DNA from: UBA6100 sp049658145
GTDB taxonomy: Bacteria; Actinomycetota; Coriobacteriia; Anaerosomatales; Anaerosomataceae
NCBI GenBank assembly: GCA_049658145.1
Contig: JBASOJ010000010.1
Location: forward strand, 1 to 6,748
Direction of reading: 5' to 3'
Length of the DNA stretch: 6,748 nt
Shown here: positions 1-5,857 of the stretch, one piece after another
How positions within the stretch are numbered: position 1 is the stretch's first letter
How the letters are laid out: every line of letters begins with the position of its first letter
Program-made: the position numbers and the translations under genes
Notes under the pieces: generated by a model
What the model saw: the letters and a program-made list of their open reading frames with translations, nothing else
Told to the model about the DNA's origin: nothing
The model's database searches: none

Positions 1-649
1 TCGTGCCCGAGGCGTTGAAGCGCAGCGACGCGAGCACGGACTCGATGTCGTTCGTCATGGCGTTGAAGTTGGCCTCGGACTCGTCGCTTGCGATGTAGCC
101 GCCACCGGAGACGTAGATGCCGCCGTCGTCGGTGGGGATCCAGTACTGGTACGCGGTCTGGAACCAGTTGCTGTAGTTGCCGGCGTCGGGGTCGGCGTAC
201 TCCTTGAACACGCCGATGTTCGACCATGCCTCAAGCCCGCCGAGGGTCGTCTTCTGTGCTCCCGTCCACACGTAGTCCACCTGCACGGCGACCTGGTCCG
301 CGCTGGTGTACAGCGTCACTGATCCGCCGGAGCGCGCAGCGAAGTCCTCAAATGAGGTGAAGCAGTTCTCCTCCGGCTGGCCGGTGTACAGGTTCTCGGG
401 GGTCTTGGTCTTCACGTAGATGTCGGCCGTGCCGCCCCAGTCGTCGATCCCGCCGTACTCGCCGCTCACGGAAAACGAGTCTTCGTCGTTGCTGCTGACC
501 GTCCAGAAGCCCGGGATGTTGTAATCGGTCACAAGCGTGTCGGCCGCGAGTGCGATAGCCGGCAGCACGAGTAGCGATGCGAGCGAAACGAGGATGATCC
601 ACGCACCGATGCGGCGCGTGAGAGCCTGACTGCGGCAGAGGCGCTTCAT
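1..649 (-). CDS. Secreted protein of unknown function, 3' end outside the window
   Basis: I do not recognise this protein by name. My translation reads from ATG at 649-647 to the window edge: 216 residues with no stop, so the C-terminus is missing. Residues 1-36 look like a Sec signal peptide: a basic start (MKRLCRSQALTRR), a hydrophobic core at about 16-34, and an ALA-A-D cleavage region near 35-37. There is no lipobox. The mature part is acidic and rich in aromatic residues and glycine, which suits an exported soluble beta-rich domain. The last visible stretch, an amphipathic helix ending in SLRF (208-211), resembles the end of PsbP/DUF1795-like domains, but that is only a weak impression. 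The start is supported by GAGGAGG at 664-658, eight bases upstream. ATG overlaps the TGA of the zinc-ribbon gene (ATGA), so the two are probably translated together. Confidence 0.8.
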   Translation of the reverse strand, partial: MKRLCRSQALTRRIGAWIILVSLASLLVLPAIALAADTLVTDYNIPGFWTVSSNDEDSFSVSGEYGGIDDWGGTADIYVKTKTPENLYTGQPEENCFTSFEDFAARSGGSVTLYTSADQVAVQVDYVWTGAQKTTLGGLEAWSNIGVFKEYADPDAGNYSNWFQTAYQYWIPTDDGGIYVSGGGYIASDESEANFNAMTNDIESVLASLRFNASGT

Positions 650-1320
650 CGCGACCGCCTCCTCAATGCCACCGAGGCCGTCTTGATGGCCATCGTCAGC
701 GCCGAGGCCGTGGCAACCGCCATCGAGAGCATCGAGAGGAATGGCATCCCGCTGCGGACGCCGCCGATGAGCGTGACGCCCAGCGACACCACCTGAACGA
801 GCGCGGTCACGAGTGAGACGACGCCGGTGATGCTTCTGAGCGCGCCGCCCCTTGTGCCCGTGACGAGCGACAGCAACGCGGTCACCCCGCCGCCGATGGC
901 CCGCGGAAGCGCGCCCGCGAGCGCACCAGCGCCTCCCGAGATCCCTGCGACGAGCAGGTCGAGCGCGGCGGTCGCGGCCATCGAGAGCCCGGGCTTCTTG
1001 AGCGAGCGCTGGACGAAGGTCCGGGCGCCGGGCATTGCCACGCGCGAGAGCATGCTCCGGAGGTCCGGCGTCTCGCCGGCCACGATCGTCTGCCAGGGGA
1101 GTCCGGCGGCCATCCCGGCAACGCCCGCCACCTGCGCGACGGTACCGTACGTCTGGCGAGCGGTCTGTGCGGCATCGACGACCTGCTGCACGGGCGCCGA
1201 AGGCCGCCCTGCTGCGGCGGGAACGTGTTCTCGTGGCGCCCCGCACTTCGTGCAGAACCGCTCGTCGCCTGTGAATCGCGTCCCGCACGCGGTGCAGAAT
1301 CCCCCGTTACCTGACGACAC
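646..1320 (-). CDS. Zinc-ribbon protein with hydrophobic C-terminal half
   Basis: This 224-residue protein of unknown function has an N-terminal double-CxxC zinc ribbon (C9, C12, C23, C26; pattern FCTACG...FCTKCG), typical of the short zinc ribbons that begin many bacterial membrane-associated proteins. A linker rich in Ala, Gln and Val follows (about 33-75). The C-terminal half has several Gly/Ala/Val-rich hydrophobic stretches (about 114-138, 164-187 and 192-213) and a basic end (RRRSR). These may be membrane segments or amphipathic helices. The start is GTG at 1320-1318, backed by a strong GGAGGAGG just upstream; no ATG lies between that site and the ribbon. The gene precedes the secreted-protein gene with a 4-base ATGA overlap, so the two probably work in the same envelope process. 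The substrate and role are unknown. Confidence 0.8.
   Translation of the reverse strand: MSSGNGGFCTACGTRFTGDERFCTKCGAPREHVPAAAGRPSAPVQQVVDAAQTARQTYGTVAQVAGVAGMAAGLPWQTIVAGETPDLRSMLSRVAMPGARTFVQRSLKKPGLSMAATAALDLLVAGISGGAGALAGALPRAIGGGVTALLSLVTGTRGGALRSITGVVSLVTALVQVVSLGVTLIGGVRSGMPFLSMLSMAVATASALTMAIKTASVALRRRSR
658..664 (-). promoter_or_regulatory. Ribosome binding site of the secreted-protein gene
   Basis: The minus strand reads GAGGAGG eight bases before the ATG at 649. It lies inside the last codons of the zinc-ribbon gene, which fits translational coupling through the ATGA overlap. It also supports this ATG as the true start. Confidence 0.7.
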
Positions 1321-1324
1321 GTCG

Positions 1325-1332
1325 CCTCCTCC
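1325..1332 (-). promoter_or_regulatory. Strong ribosome binding site fixing a GTG start
   Basis: The minus strand reads GGAGGAGG ending four bases before the GTG at 1320. This near-perfect anti-16S match decides the GTG start of the zinc-ribbon gene. Confidence 0.75.
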
Positions 1333-1354
1333 GCATGTGGGCGGTGCTGTGACG

Positions 1355-1360
1355 ACTATA
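1355..1360 (-). promoter_or_regulatory. Candidate -10 element for the zinc-ribbon operon
   Basis: The minus strand reads TATAGT, a 5/6 match to TATAAT, 34 bases upstream of the GTG start. This leaves room for a short leader containing the strong ribosome binding site. I could not find a good -35 hexamer at 16-18 bases, so the promoter is plausible but not secure. Confidence 0.4.
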
Positions 1361-1424
1361 CCGGAGCGACCGAGGACTGCACTCGCGATTGTGGCGACCG
1401 GTGAGTGCGTGCACTACCGATCTC

Positions 1425-1454
1425 CTGCCGCCGGAGCTGCCACTCGGCTAGAAT
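1425..1454 (+). promoter_or_regulatory. Candidate selA promoter giving a leaderless mRNA
   Basis: TAGAAT at 1449-1454 matches the -10 consensus at five of six positions and fits the TANNNT pattern common in actinobacteria. A weak -35 (CTGCCG, 3/6) sits 18 bases upstream at 1425-1430. Seven bases separate the -10 from the ATG at 1462, which is where transcription would be expected to begin. The message would then start at the initiation codon. The lack of any Shine-Dalgarno sequence at proper spacing agrees with this. Confidence 0.45.
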
Positions 1455-1461
1455 GGCCGGT

Positions 1462-2853
1462 ATGGATACCAAGTCGCTGCTGCGCACGCTCCCCAAGATC
1501 GACGAGCTCCTCAAGCGCGAGGATGTCGCGGCGCTCGTCGGCACCTATGGCCGCGAGCTCACGCTCGAGGCTCTGCGAGACGCCATCGACGCCGCGAGGC
1601 TCGGCCTGCGCGCCGGCACCGTCACCACGTTCTCGCTCGACGACATGCTCGCCGAGTCGGCCACCCGGCTGGCCGAAGGCGCACGTCGTTCGCTCAGGCG
1701 CGTGATCAATGCCACCGGCATCGTGGTGCACACCAATCTCGGCCGGTCGCCTCTGGCGGATGTGGCGGTGGAGGCGGTGGCCGAGGTGGCGCGCGGCTAC
1801 TCCACACTCGAGTACGACGTGGCAAGCGGCGAGCGTGGCAGCCGGCACGTGCACGTGGAGGAGCTCATCTGCCGTCTCACCGGCGCCGAAGCCGCGATGG
1901 CCGTGAACAACAACGCCTCGGCCGTGCTACTCGGCATCGCTGCGCTCGCGCGGCGCAAGGAAGCGATCGTGAGCCGTGGGCAGCTCGTGGAGATCGGCGG
2001 CAGCTTCCGGATCCCGGACATCATGCGCGAGAGCGGGGCGAAGATGGTCGAGGTGGGCACCACCAACAAGACGCACCTCCGCGACTACGAGAACGCCATC
2101 ACCCCGCGCACCGGACTCATCCTCAAGGTCCACTCCAGCAACTACCGCGTGGTGGGCTTCACCGAGGAGGTACCGGTCGCCGACCTGGTGGCGCTCGGCG
2201 CCGAACACGGCATCCCGGTGTTCGAGGACCAGGGCTCGGGCGTGCTCATCGACCTCGCGAAGTATGGACTGCCGGGCGAGCCCACGATCGGCGCGGCCAT
2301 CGCCGCGGGCGTGGATCTCGTGAGCGCAAGCGGCGACAAGCTGCTCGGCGGACCGCAGGCGGGCATCCTCGCGGGCAAGCGCGAGGTCATCGCGAAGCTC
2401 AAGAAGCATCCGCTCGCGCGGTGCGTGCGGCTCGACAAGATGACGCTCGCCGCGCTTGAGGTCACGCTGCGTCTCTACCTCGACGAGGCGCACCTGTTCG
2501 CCGAGGTCCCCACGCTCCGCATGCTCACGATGACCGCCGACGAAGCGAAGAAGCGCGCTGAGGCCCTTGCCGCGGCGGTCCGGTCCGGAGTGGGTGACCT
2601 CTGCGAGGTCACCACCGCACCCGACGTCTCGCGAGCCGGTGGGGGCGCGCTGCCCATGGAGGACATCCCCACCACGGTGGTGGCGGTGACGCCCCGCTCG
2701 GGGAGCGCGACCGCACTCGAGCAGCGCCTGCGCCTCGGCGAGCCGCACGTGATCGCCCGGATCAAAGACGGCCGCCTACTGCTCGACCCGCGCACCCTGC
2801 GCGAGGACGAGGAGCCCGAGGTCGTCACGGCGCTGTTGGCGGCCGCTCGCTAG
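1462..2853 (+). CDS. selA: L-seryl-tRNA(Sec) selenium transferase
   Basis: SelA is a cytoplasmic PLP enzyme that converts Ser-tRNA(Sec) to Sec-tRNA(Sec) using selenophosphate from SelD; in E. coli it forms a homodecamer. The sequence matches the bacterial family along its whole length: an N-terminal tRNA-binding segment (about 1-80), HTNLG (90-94), VNNNASA (148-154), EVGTTN (197-202), KVHSSNY (222-228), DQGSG (256-260), and the PLP-lysine motif SGDKLLGGPQAG with the Schiff-base lysine at K293. With ATG 1462 the protein has 463 residues, the length I recall for E. coli SelA. ATG 1453 (three residues longer) and GTG 1405 are also in frame. I chose 1462 because nothing conserved lies upstream, no ribosome binding site serves the earlier starts, and a -10-like TAGAAT overlaps ATG 1453. 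The stop is TAG. selD and selC are not in the window. Confidence 0.97.
   Translation: MDTKSLLRTLPKIDELLKREDVAALVGTYGRELTLEALRDAIDAARLGLRAGTVTTFSLDDMLAESATRLAEGARRSLRRVINATGIVVHTNLGRSPLADVAVEAVAEVARGYSTLEYDVASGERGSRHVHVEELICRLTGAEAAMAVNNNASAVLLGIAALARRKEAIVSRGQLVEIGGSFRIPDIMRESGAKMVEVGTTNKTHLRDYENAITPRTGLILKVHSSNYRVVGFTEEVPVADLVALGAEHGIPVFEDQGSGVLIDLAKYGLPGEPTIGAAIAAGVDLVSASGDKLLGGPQAGILAGKREVIAKLKKHPLARCVRLDKMTLAALEVTLRLYLDEAHLFAEVPTLRMLTMTADEAKKRAEALAAAVRSGVGDLCEVTTAPDVSRAGGGALPMEDIPTTVVAVTPRSGSATALEQRLRLGEPHVIARIKDGRLLLDPRTLREDEEPEVVTALLAAAR
2593..2613. repeat. Perfect 9-bp inverted repeat inside selA
   Basis: GGTGACCTC at 2593-2601 and GAGGTCACC at 2605-2613 are exact reverse complements separated by TGC. 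They fall in frame as seven codons (G-D-L-C-E-V-T) in a poorly conserved part of SelA. In RNA this would be a stable stem with a 3-base loop. It could be chance in GC-rich coding DNA; no T-run follows, so it is not a terminator. Confidence 0.5.
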
Positions 2854-2857
2854 CGGC

Positions 2858-2886
2858 TTGTCGCTGTCAGCGGGGCGGTGTACCAT
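2858..2886 (+). promoter_or_regulatory. Candidate promoter for the MNT-HEPN-selB unit
   Basis: TTGTCG (2858-2863, 4/6 match to the -35 consensus) and TACCAT (2881-2886, 4/6 match to the -10) are separated by exactly 17 bases. Transcription would start near 2893. The -10 lies within the left outer arm of the nested dyad, as expected for a repressible promoter. An alternative -10 can be read in the adjacent ATATCT. This would let the module and selB be transcribed independently of selA. Confidence 0.4.
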
Positions 2887-2923
2887 ATCTGGGTACGCAC
2901 GACCGTACCCCAATGAGGTACAC
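2878..2923. promoter_or_regulatory. Nested palindromic operator candidate
   Basis: Two inverted repeats share one centre. The outer arms are GTGTACC (2878-2884) and GGTACAC (2917-2923). The inner arms are GGGTAC (2891-2896) and GTACCC (2905-2910). Six bases separate outer from inner arm on each side, and an 8-base centre lies between the inner arms, so the spacing is fully symmetric. The structure covers the proposed -10 and start site and ends one base before the ATG at 2925. This looks like an operator for two dimers. The winged helix of the downstream MNT protein is the natural candidate ligand, by analogy with toxin-antitoxin autoregulation. In an mRNA that includes the whole region, the outer arm would also pair over part of the ribosome binding site. 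Confidence 0.6.
2915..2918 (+). promoter_or_regulatory. Ribosome binding site choosing ATG 2925
   Basis: GAGG lies six bases before ATG 2925 and inside the first two codons of the alternative start ATG 2913. This favours 2925. The last two G residues also belong to the right outer arm of the dyad. Confidence 0.5.
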
Positions 2924-2924
2924 G

Positions 2925-3551
2925 ATGTTGGCCGAACTGCTTGGCTCCAAAGTGCGCGCGCGGATCATCGCGGCGCTACTGATCGCCGACGATCGGCGGA
3001 TGCACCTGCGTGCGCTCGTCCGAGCAGCGGGTGGCAGCGTGGCGTCCGTGCAACGCGAACTCGAGCGCCTCGAGGACCTGGGGCTCGTCGCCTCGGCCAT
3101 CGATGAGTCAGGCAGGCGGCAGGTGACCCTCGCCGAAGACCACCCGTTCGCCGCACTGCTCGAAGGCATGCTGGCCGCTGACCCGCGTGCGCAGTACGAG
3201 GCGCGGTCGGCGACCATCCCGAATCTGGACCCCCACGTGGCCAGTGCGCTCGGGGATTCTGTGGAGGCCATCGTGACTGGCTTCGACCCGATCAGAATAG
3301 TGCTCTTCGGCTCGCAGGCGAATGGAACCGCACAGTGGGACAGCGACATCGACCTGCTCGTAGTCCTGCCGGAGGTGAAGGACCCAGTGGAGGACGCTGT
3401 CGCGCTCCGGTGCGCGATCGGCGGCGTGGGTCGCGGAGTCGATGTGGTGCCGACCGACCAGCAGGGGCTCGAGCGTGCCAAGACACGGCGGATCTCGGTC
3501 ATCAGGGATGCTGCCGAGACGGGGGTGACGCTGTATGACCGCCCCGTCTGA
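2925..3551 (+). CDS. Winged-helix/MNT-type nucleotidyltransferase (antitoxin-like)
   Basis: This 208-residue fusion has two parts. Residues about 1-80 form an ArsR-like winged helix: recognition region LRALVRAAGGSVASVQRELE (28-47), LGLV (52-55), then a wing ending near EDHPF (71-75). Residues about 110-200 form a minimal nucleotidyltransferase of the DNA polymerase beta superfamily. It has an intact GSX10DXD signature (G129, S130, D141, D143) and a probable third acidic residue, D173 in GVDVV. Family members paired with HEPN proteins act as antitoxins; the studied MntA transfers AMP to its HepT toxin. Here catalysis looks possible because all expected acids are present. The winged helix suggests it also regulates its own promoter at the nested dyad just upstream. 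ATG 2913 would add four residues, but the ribosome binding site favours 2925. The stop TGA lies 17 bases inside the HEPN gene. AGA and ATA codons (3294-3299) and lower GC than selB hint at separate origin. Confidence 0.88.
   Translation: MLAELLGSKVRARIIAALLIADDRRMHLRALVRAAGGSVASVQRELERLEDLGLVASAIDESGRRQVTLAEDHPFAALLEGMLAADPRAQYEARSATIPNLDPHVASALGDSVEAIVTGFDPIRIVLFGSQANGTAQWDSDIDLLVVLPEVKDPVEDAVALRCAIGGVGRGVDVVPTDQQGLERAKTRRISVIRDAAETGVTLYDRPV
3521..3526 (+). promoter_or_regulatory. Ribosome binding site of the HEPN gene
   Basis: GGGGGT, eight bases before the ATG at 3535, lies within the coding region of the MNT gene. Its placement supports that start and the 17-base overlap between the genes. 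Confidence 0.45.
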
Positions 3552-3945
3552 GACATCGGAATCGGTTGAGTGGCTTGCGCGAGCCGTGCGCGACCTGGAG
3601 AAGGCATCGGCCATGAGCGCACTCGGAGCGTTCGATCCCGGCGATGTCTGCGCCTATGCTCAGCAGGCTGCAGAGAAGGCCATCAAAGCCGCGCTGGCCT
3701 ACGGCCCGGGTGCGGTTCCCCGGGTGCACGACCTGCGAGAGCTGCAGTGTCGCGCGGAAGCGGAGATCGCTCCGCACGTCACCGATGAGATGCTCGTCAG
3801 AATCAGCGCACAGTGGGTCAGCTCGCGGTACCCTGGCGACTGGGCCGAGCCGACCGAGCACGATGCGGAGACTGCCTTGCACGTGGCCCGGGCCGTTGTG
3901 GCCGACGTCACCCGGATCGTGATGGAACAGGAGCATGAGCAGTGA
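3535..3945 (+). CDS. HEPN-domain protein, partner of the MNT nucleotidyltransferase
   Basis: This 136-residue, mostly helical protein matches the HEPN family found beside MNT genes (COG1895/PF05168 type). Hallmarks are WLARAVRDLEKA (13-24), AQQAAEKAIKA (42-52), HDLREL (65-70) and RYPGDW (98-103). HEPN proteins in such pairs are toxins, often RNases, that the MNT partner neutralises. The RX4-6H catalytic motif of HEPN RNases is not present: the nearest matches are R73 with seven residues before H81, and R98 with ten before H109. The HXY site that MntA modifies in HepT is also missing. It may therefore be a non-RNase member, perhaps a substrate-binding partner of the nucleotidyltransferase, or an inactive toxin. 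Its start overlaps the MNT gene by 17 bases and its TGA overlaps the selB start (GTGA), placing all three in one translational chain. A rare AGA codon encodes R89. Confidence 0.88.
   Translation: MTAPSETSESVEWLARAVRDLEKASAMSALGAFDPGDVCAYAQQAAEKAIKAALAYGPGAVPRVHDLRELQCRAEAEIAPHVTDEMLVRISAQWVSSRYPGDWAEPTEHDAETALHVARAVVADVTRIVMEQEHEQ
3929..3933 (+). promoter_or_regulatory. Ribosome binding site of selB
   Basis: AGGAG, eight bases before GTG 3942, is good spacing. It lies inside the final HEPN codons, so ribosomes finishing the HEPN protein would be well placed to start selB. An ATG at 3935 is in another frame from selB. Confidence 0.65.
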
Positions 3946-5849
3946 GCACCCCCTCGCTCGTCTTGGGTACCGCCGGCCACATCGACCACGGCAAGTCCAC
4001 TCTCGTCAAAGCGCTCACCGGCACCGACCCGGACCGCCTGGCGGAGGAGAAGGAGCGCGGCATCACCATCGAGCTCGGATTCGCGCAGCTTGAATTGCCG
4101 AGCGGGCGCACGATGGGCGTGGTGGACGTGCCCGGACACGAGCGGTTCGTGCGCCAGATGGTGGCGGGCGCCACCGGCATCGACGTGGTGCTCCTCGTAG
4201 TGGCGGCCGACGATGGGATCATGCCGCAGACGCGCGAGCACCTCGCGATCATCGACCTGCTCGGCATCCCGCGCGGCGTGGTGGCGATCACGAAAGCGGA
4301 CCTCGCCGAGCCCGACTGGCTTGAACTGGTGGAGGGCGAGGTGGCCGAGTTGCTGCGCGGCACCTCGATCGACGGCGCACCGATCGTGCCGGTCTCCGCA
4401 CGCAGCGGTGCAGGACTGCCCGAGCTGCTCACCACGCTCGATGAGGTGGCCGCCGAGGCCGAGAGTCGCCAGTCGAATCTGCCGCTCCGGCTGCCGGTGG
4501 ACCGCGTGTTCACCATCGCCGGTGCTGGCACGGTGGTCACCGGCACGCTCTGGAGCGGCACCGCGAAGCGCGACGACCAGGTGGAGCTCATGCCCTCGGG
4601 CAAGCGCGGGCGCATCCGCAGCGTGCAGATGCACGGCATCTCCGCCGAGAAGGCGGTGGCCGGCAACCGCGTGGCGCTCAACATCGCAGGGCTCGACACC
4701 GACGAGATCTCGCGTGGCGACATCGTGGCCGAGCCCGGCACGCTCACCGTGACCGACCGCTTCGACGCGCGTGTCAGCTACCTCGCGAGCGAGGAGAAGC
4801 CGTTCGAGACCGGCACGCGCGTGCACGTGCACCACGGCACGCGCGAGGTGCTCGGCCGTGTGCTGCTGATGGGCGCTGAGCGCCTGCAGCCGGGCGAGAG
4901 CTCGCTCGCACAGCTGCGCCTCGAGGAGCCGTTGTCGCCGCGCTACGACGACCGCTTCATCATCCGCTCGTACTCGCCGATGTGGACGATCGGCGGTGGC
5001 GTGGTGCTCGACGCGCTGCCCCCGCGGCGCACCACGCTCAAGCCTCACGAGCGCGAGCTCCTGAGCGCGCTCCTCGCGCACGACCTCTCCGGCGCCGCGC
5101 TCGGCCTGCTCGCCAGTCGAGCGCTGCCGATGACCTCCGCGCAGGTGGCCGCGGCACTCGGCGTGCCCCGCGCGCAGGTGGCAGACGACCTCAACCGCGC
5201 CAAACTCGAGCGGCTCAGCGTGGGTGGCGACACCTATTACCTCACCTGGGACGCGCAGGGGCACCTGCTCGCCGAGATCGAGCGTGAGCTGCTCGCGTTC
5301 CACGAAGCGAACCCGAAGGCCACCGGTCTCGGCATCGCGGCGCTGCGAGACCGCGTGGACCGCCGCCTCGAGCCGAAGGTCTTCGACGCCCTGCTCGGCT
5401 TCGCGGTGGAAGTGGGCAACGTCGTGCTCGCCGGCGGCGAGGCGCGCCACCCGAAGGCGGCTTCCACAGCGATCGCCGCCGAGGGGGAAGCGAGCGGGAA
5501 GCTGCTCGCGCTGTTGCAGGCGCAGGCGCTCGCGCCGGCCACCACCGCGGAGCTTGCTGCAGAGGCAGGCGTGGATGCCGGCCTCGCACGCAAGGTGCTC
5601 GGCAAGCTTGCCGCCGAGGGTACGCTCCTGCGGCTCGGCCCGGATCTGCACTTCGATGCGGAGGCTGTCGCGAAGGCGCGCGAGCAGATCGTGGGCTACC
5701 TGAAGGAGCACGGCACGATCCTCGCGAAGGATGCGCGCGATCTCACCGGCTCGAGCCGCAAGTACATCCTGCCGCTGCTGGAGTACTTCGACTCTCAGGG
5801 AATCACCAAACGCGACGGCGACACGCGCACCCTCGGCAGGGCGGGGTAG
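3942..5849 (+). CDS. selB: Selenocysteine-specific translation elongation factor
   Basis: SelB is an EF-Tu-like GTPase that carries Sec-tRNA(Sec) to in-frame UGA codons by binding the SECIS hairpin of the mRNA. The 635-residue sequence is complete. The GTPase domain (about 1-170) has G1 GHIDHGKST (12-20), G2 RGITIEL (39-45), G3 DVPGHE (62-67), G4 TKAD (117-120, the usual SelB form) and G5 VSA (151-153). EF-Tu-like domains II and III follow (about 174-350). The C-terminal part (about 370-635) fits the four winged helices that bind SECIS RNA. The last has the family signature SSRKY...LLEYFD (604-617). The start is GTG 3942, supported by AGGAG eight bases upstream and by the P-loop beginning soon after. 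Its GTGA overlap with the HEPN stop suggests translational coupling. SelA, encoded upstream, makes the Sec-tRNA that SelB carries. The stop is TAG. Confidence 0.97.
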   Translation: MSTPSLVLGTAGHIDHGKSTLVKALTGTDPDRLAEEKERGITIELGFAQLELPSGRTMGVVDVPGHERFVRQMVAGATGIDVVLLVVAADDGIMPQTREHLAIIDLLGIPRGVVAITKADLAEPDWLELVEGEVAELLRGTSIDGAPIVPVSARSGAGLPELLTTLDEVAAEAESRQSNLPLRLPVDRVFTIAGAGTVVTGTLWSGTAKRDDQVELMPSGKRGRIRSVQMHGISAEKAVAGNRVALNIAGLDTDEISRGDIVAEPGTLTVTDRFDARVSYLASEEKPFETGTRVHVHHGTREVLGRVLLMGAERLQPGESSLAQLRLEEPLSPRYDDRFIIRSYSPMWTIGGGVVLDALPPRRTTLKPHERELLSALLAHDLSGAALGLLASRALPMTSAQVAAALGVPRAQVADDLNRAKLERLSVGGDTYYLTWDAQGHLLAEIERELLAFHEANPKATGLGIAALRDRVDRRLEPKVFDALLGFAVEVGNVVLAGGEARHPKAASTAIAAEGEASGKLLALLQAQALAPATTAELAAEAGVDAGLARKVLGKLAAEGTLLRLGPDLHFDAEAVAKAREQIVGYLKEHGTILAKDARDLTGSSRKYILPLLEYFDSQGITKRDGDTRTLGRAG

Positions 5850-5857
5850 GGCCTCGC

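Noticed and set aside
348..602. Minus-strand open frame of 84 codons within the secreted-protein gene
   Set aside because: It is another frame of the signal-peptide gene on the same strand. Its product is Arg-rich and without features, whereas the overlapping frame has a signal peptide and a coupled start.
1405..1461. Upstream in-frame starts of selA (GTG 1405, ATG 1453)
   Set aside because: The extra residues do not resemble the SelA N-terminus. Neither start has a ribosome binding site, and ATG 1453 overlaps a -10-like hexamer. ATG 1462 gives the expected family length.
827..1705. Plus-strand open frame of 292 codons spanning the divergent intergenic region
   Set aside because: It runs opposite the zinc-ribbon gene and into selA in another frame. 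Its product is rich in Ala, Pro, Ser and Arg with no domain, which is what a shadow frame looks like.
2891..2910. Inner hairpin of the dyad as a selA terminator
   Set aside because: The 6-bp stem with an 8-base loop is not followed by a T-run. Its symmetry with the outer arms fits an operator better.
2854..2924. A tRNA(Sec) gene (selC) in the gap after selA
   Set aside because: The gap is only 71 bases. It is occupied by the nested dyad and promoter, and it has no acceptor stem, long variable arm or UCA anticodon loop arrangement.
3549..3945. UGA codons ending the MNT and HEPN genes as possible selenocysteine codons
   Set aside because: A Sec locus made this worth checking. After the MNT UGA another UGA follows five codons later in frame. 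After the HEPN UGA the frame runs inside selB with no conserved product. Both are ordinary stops in overlapping genes.
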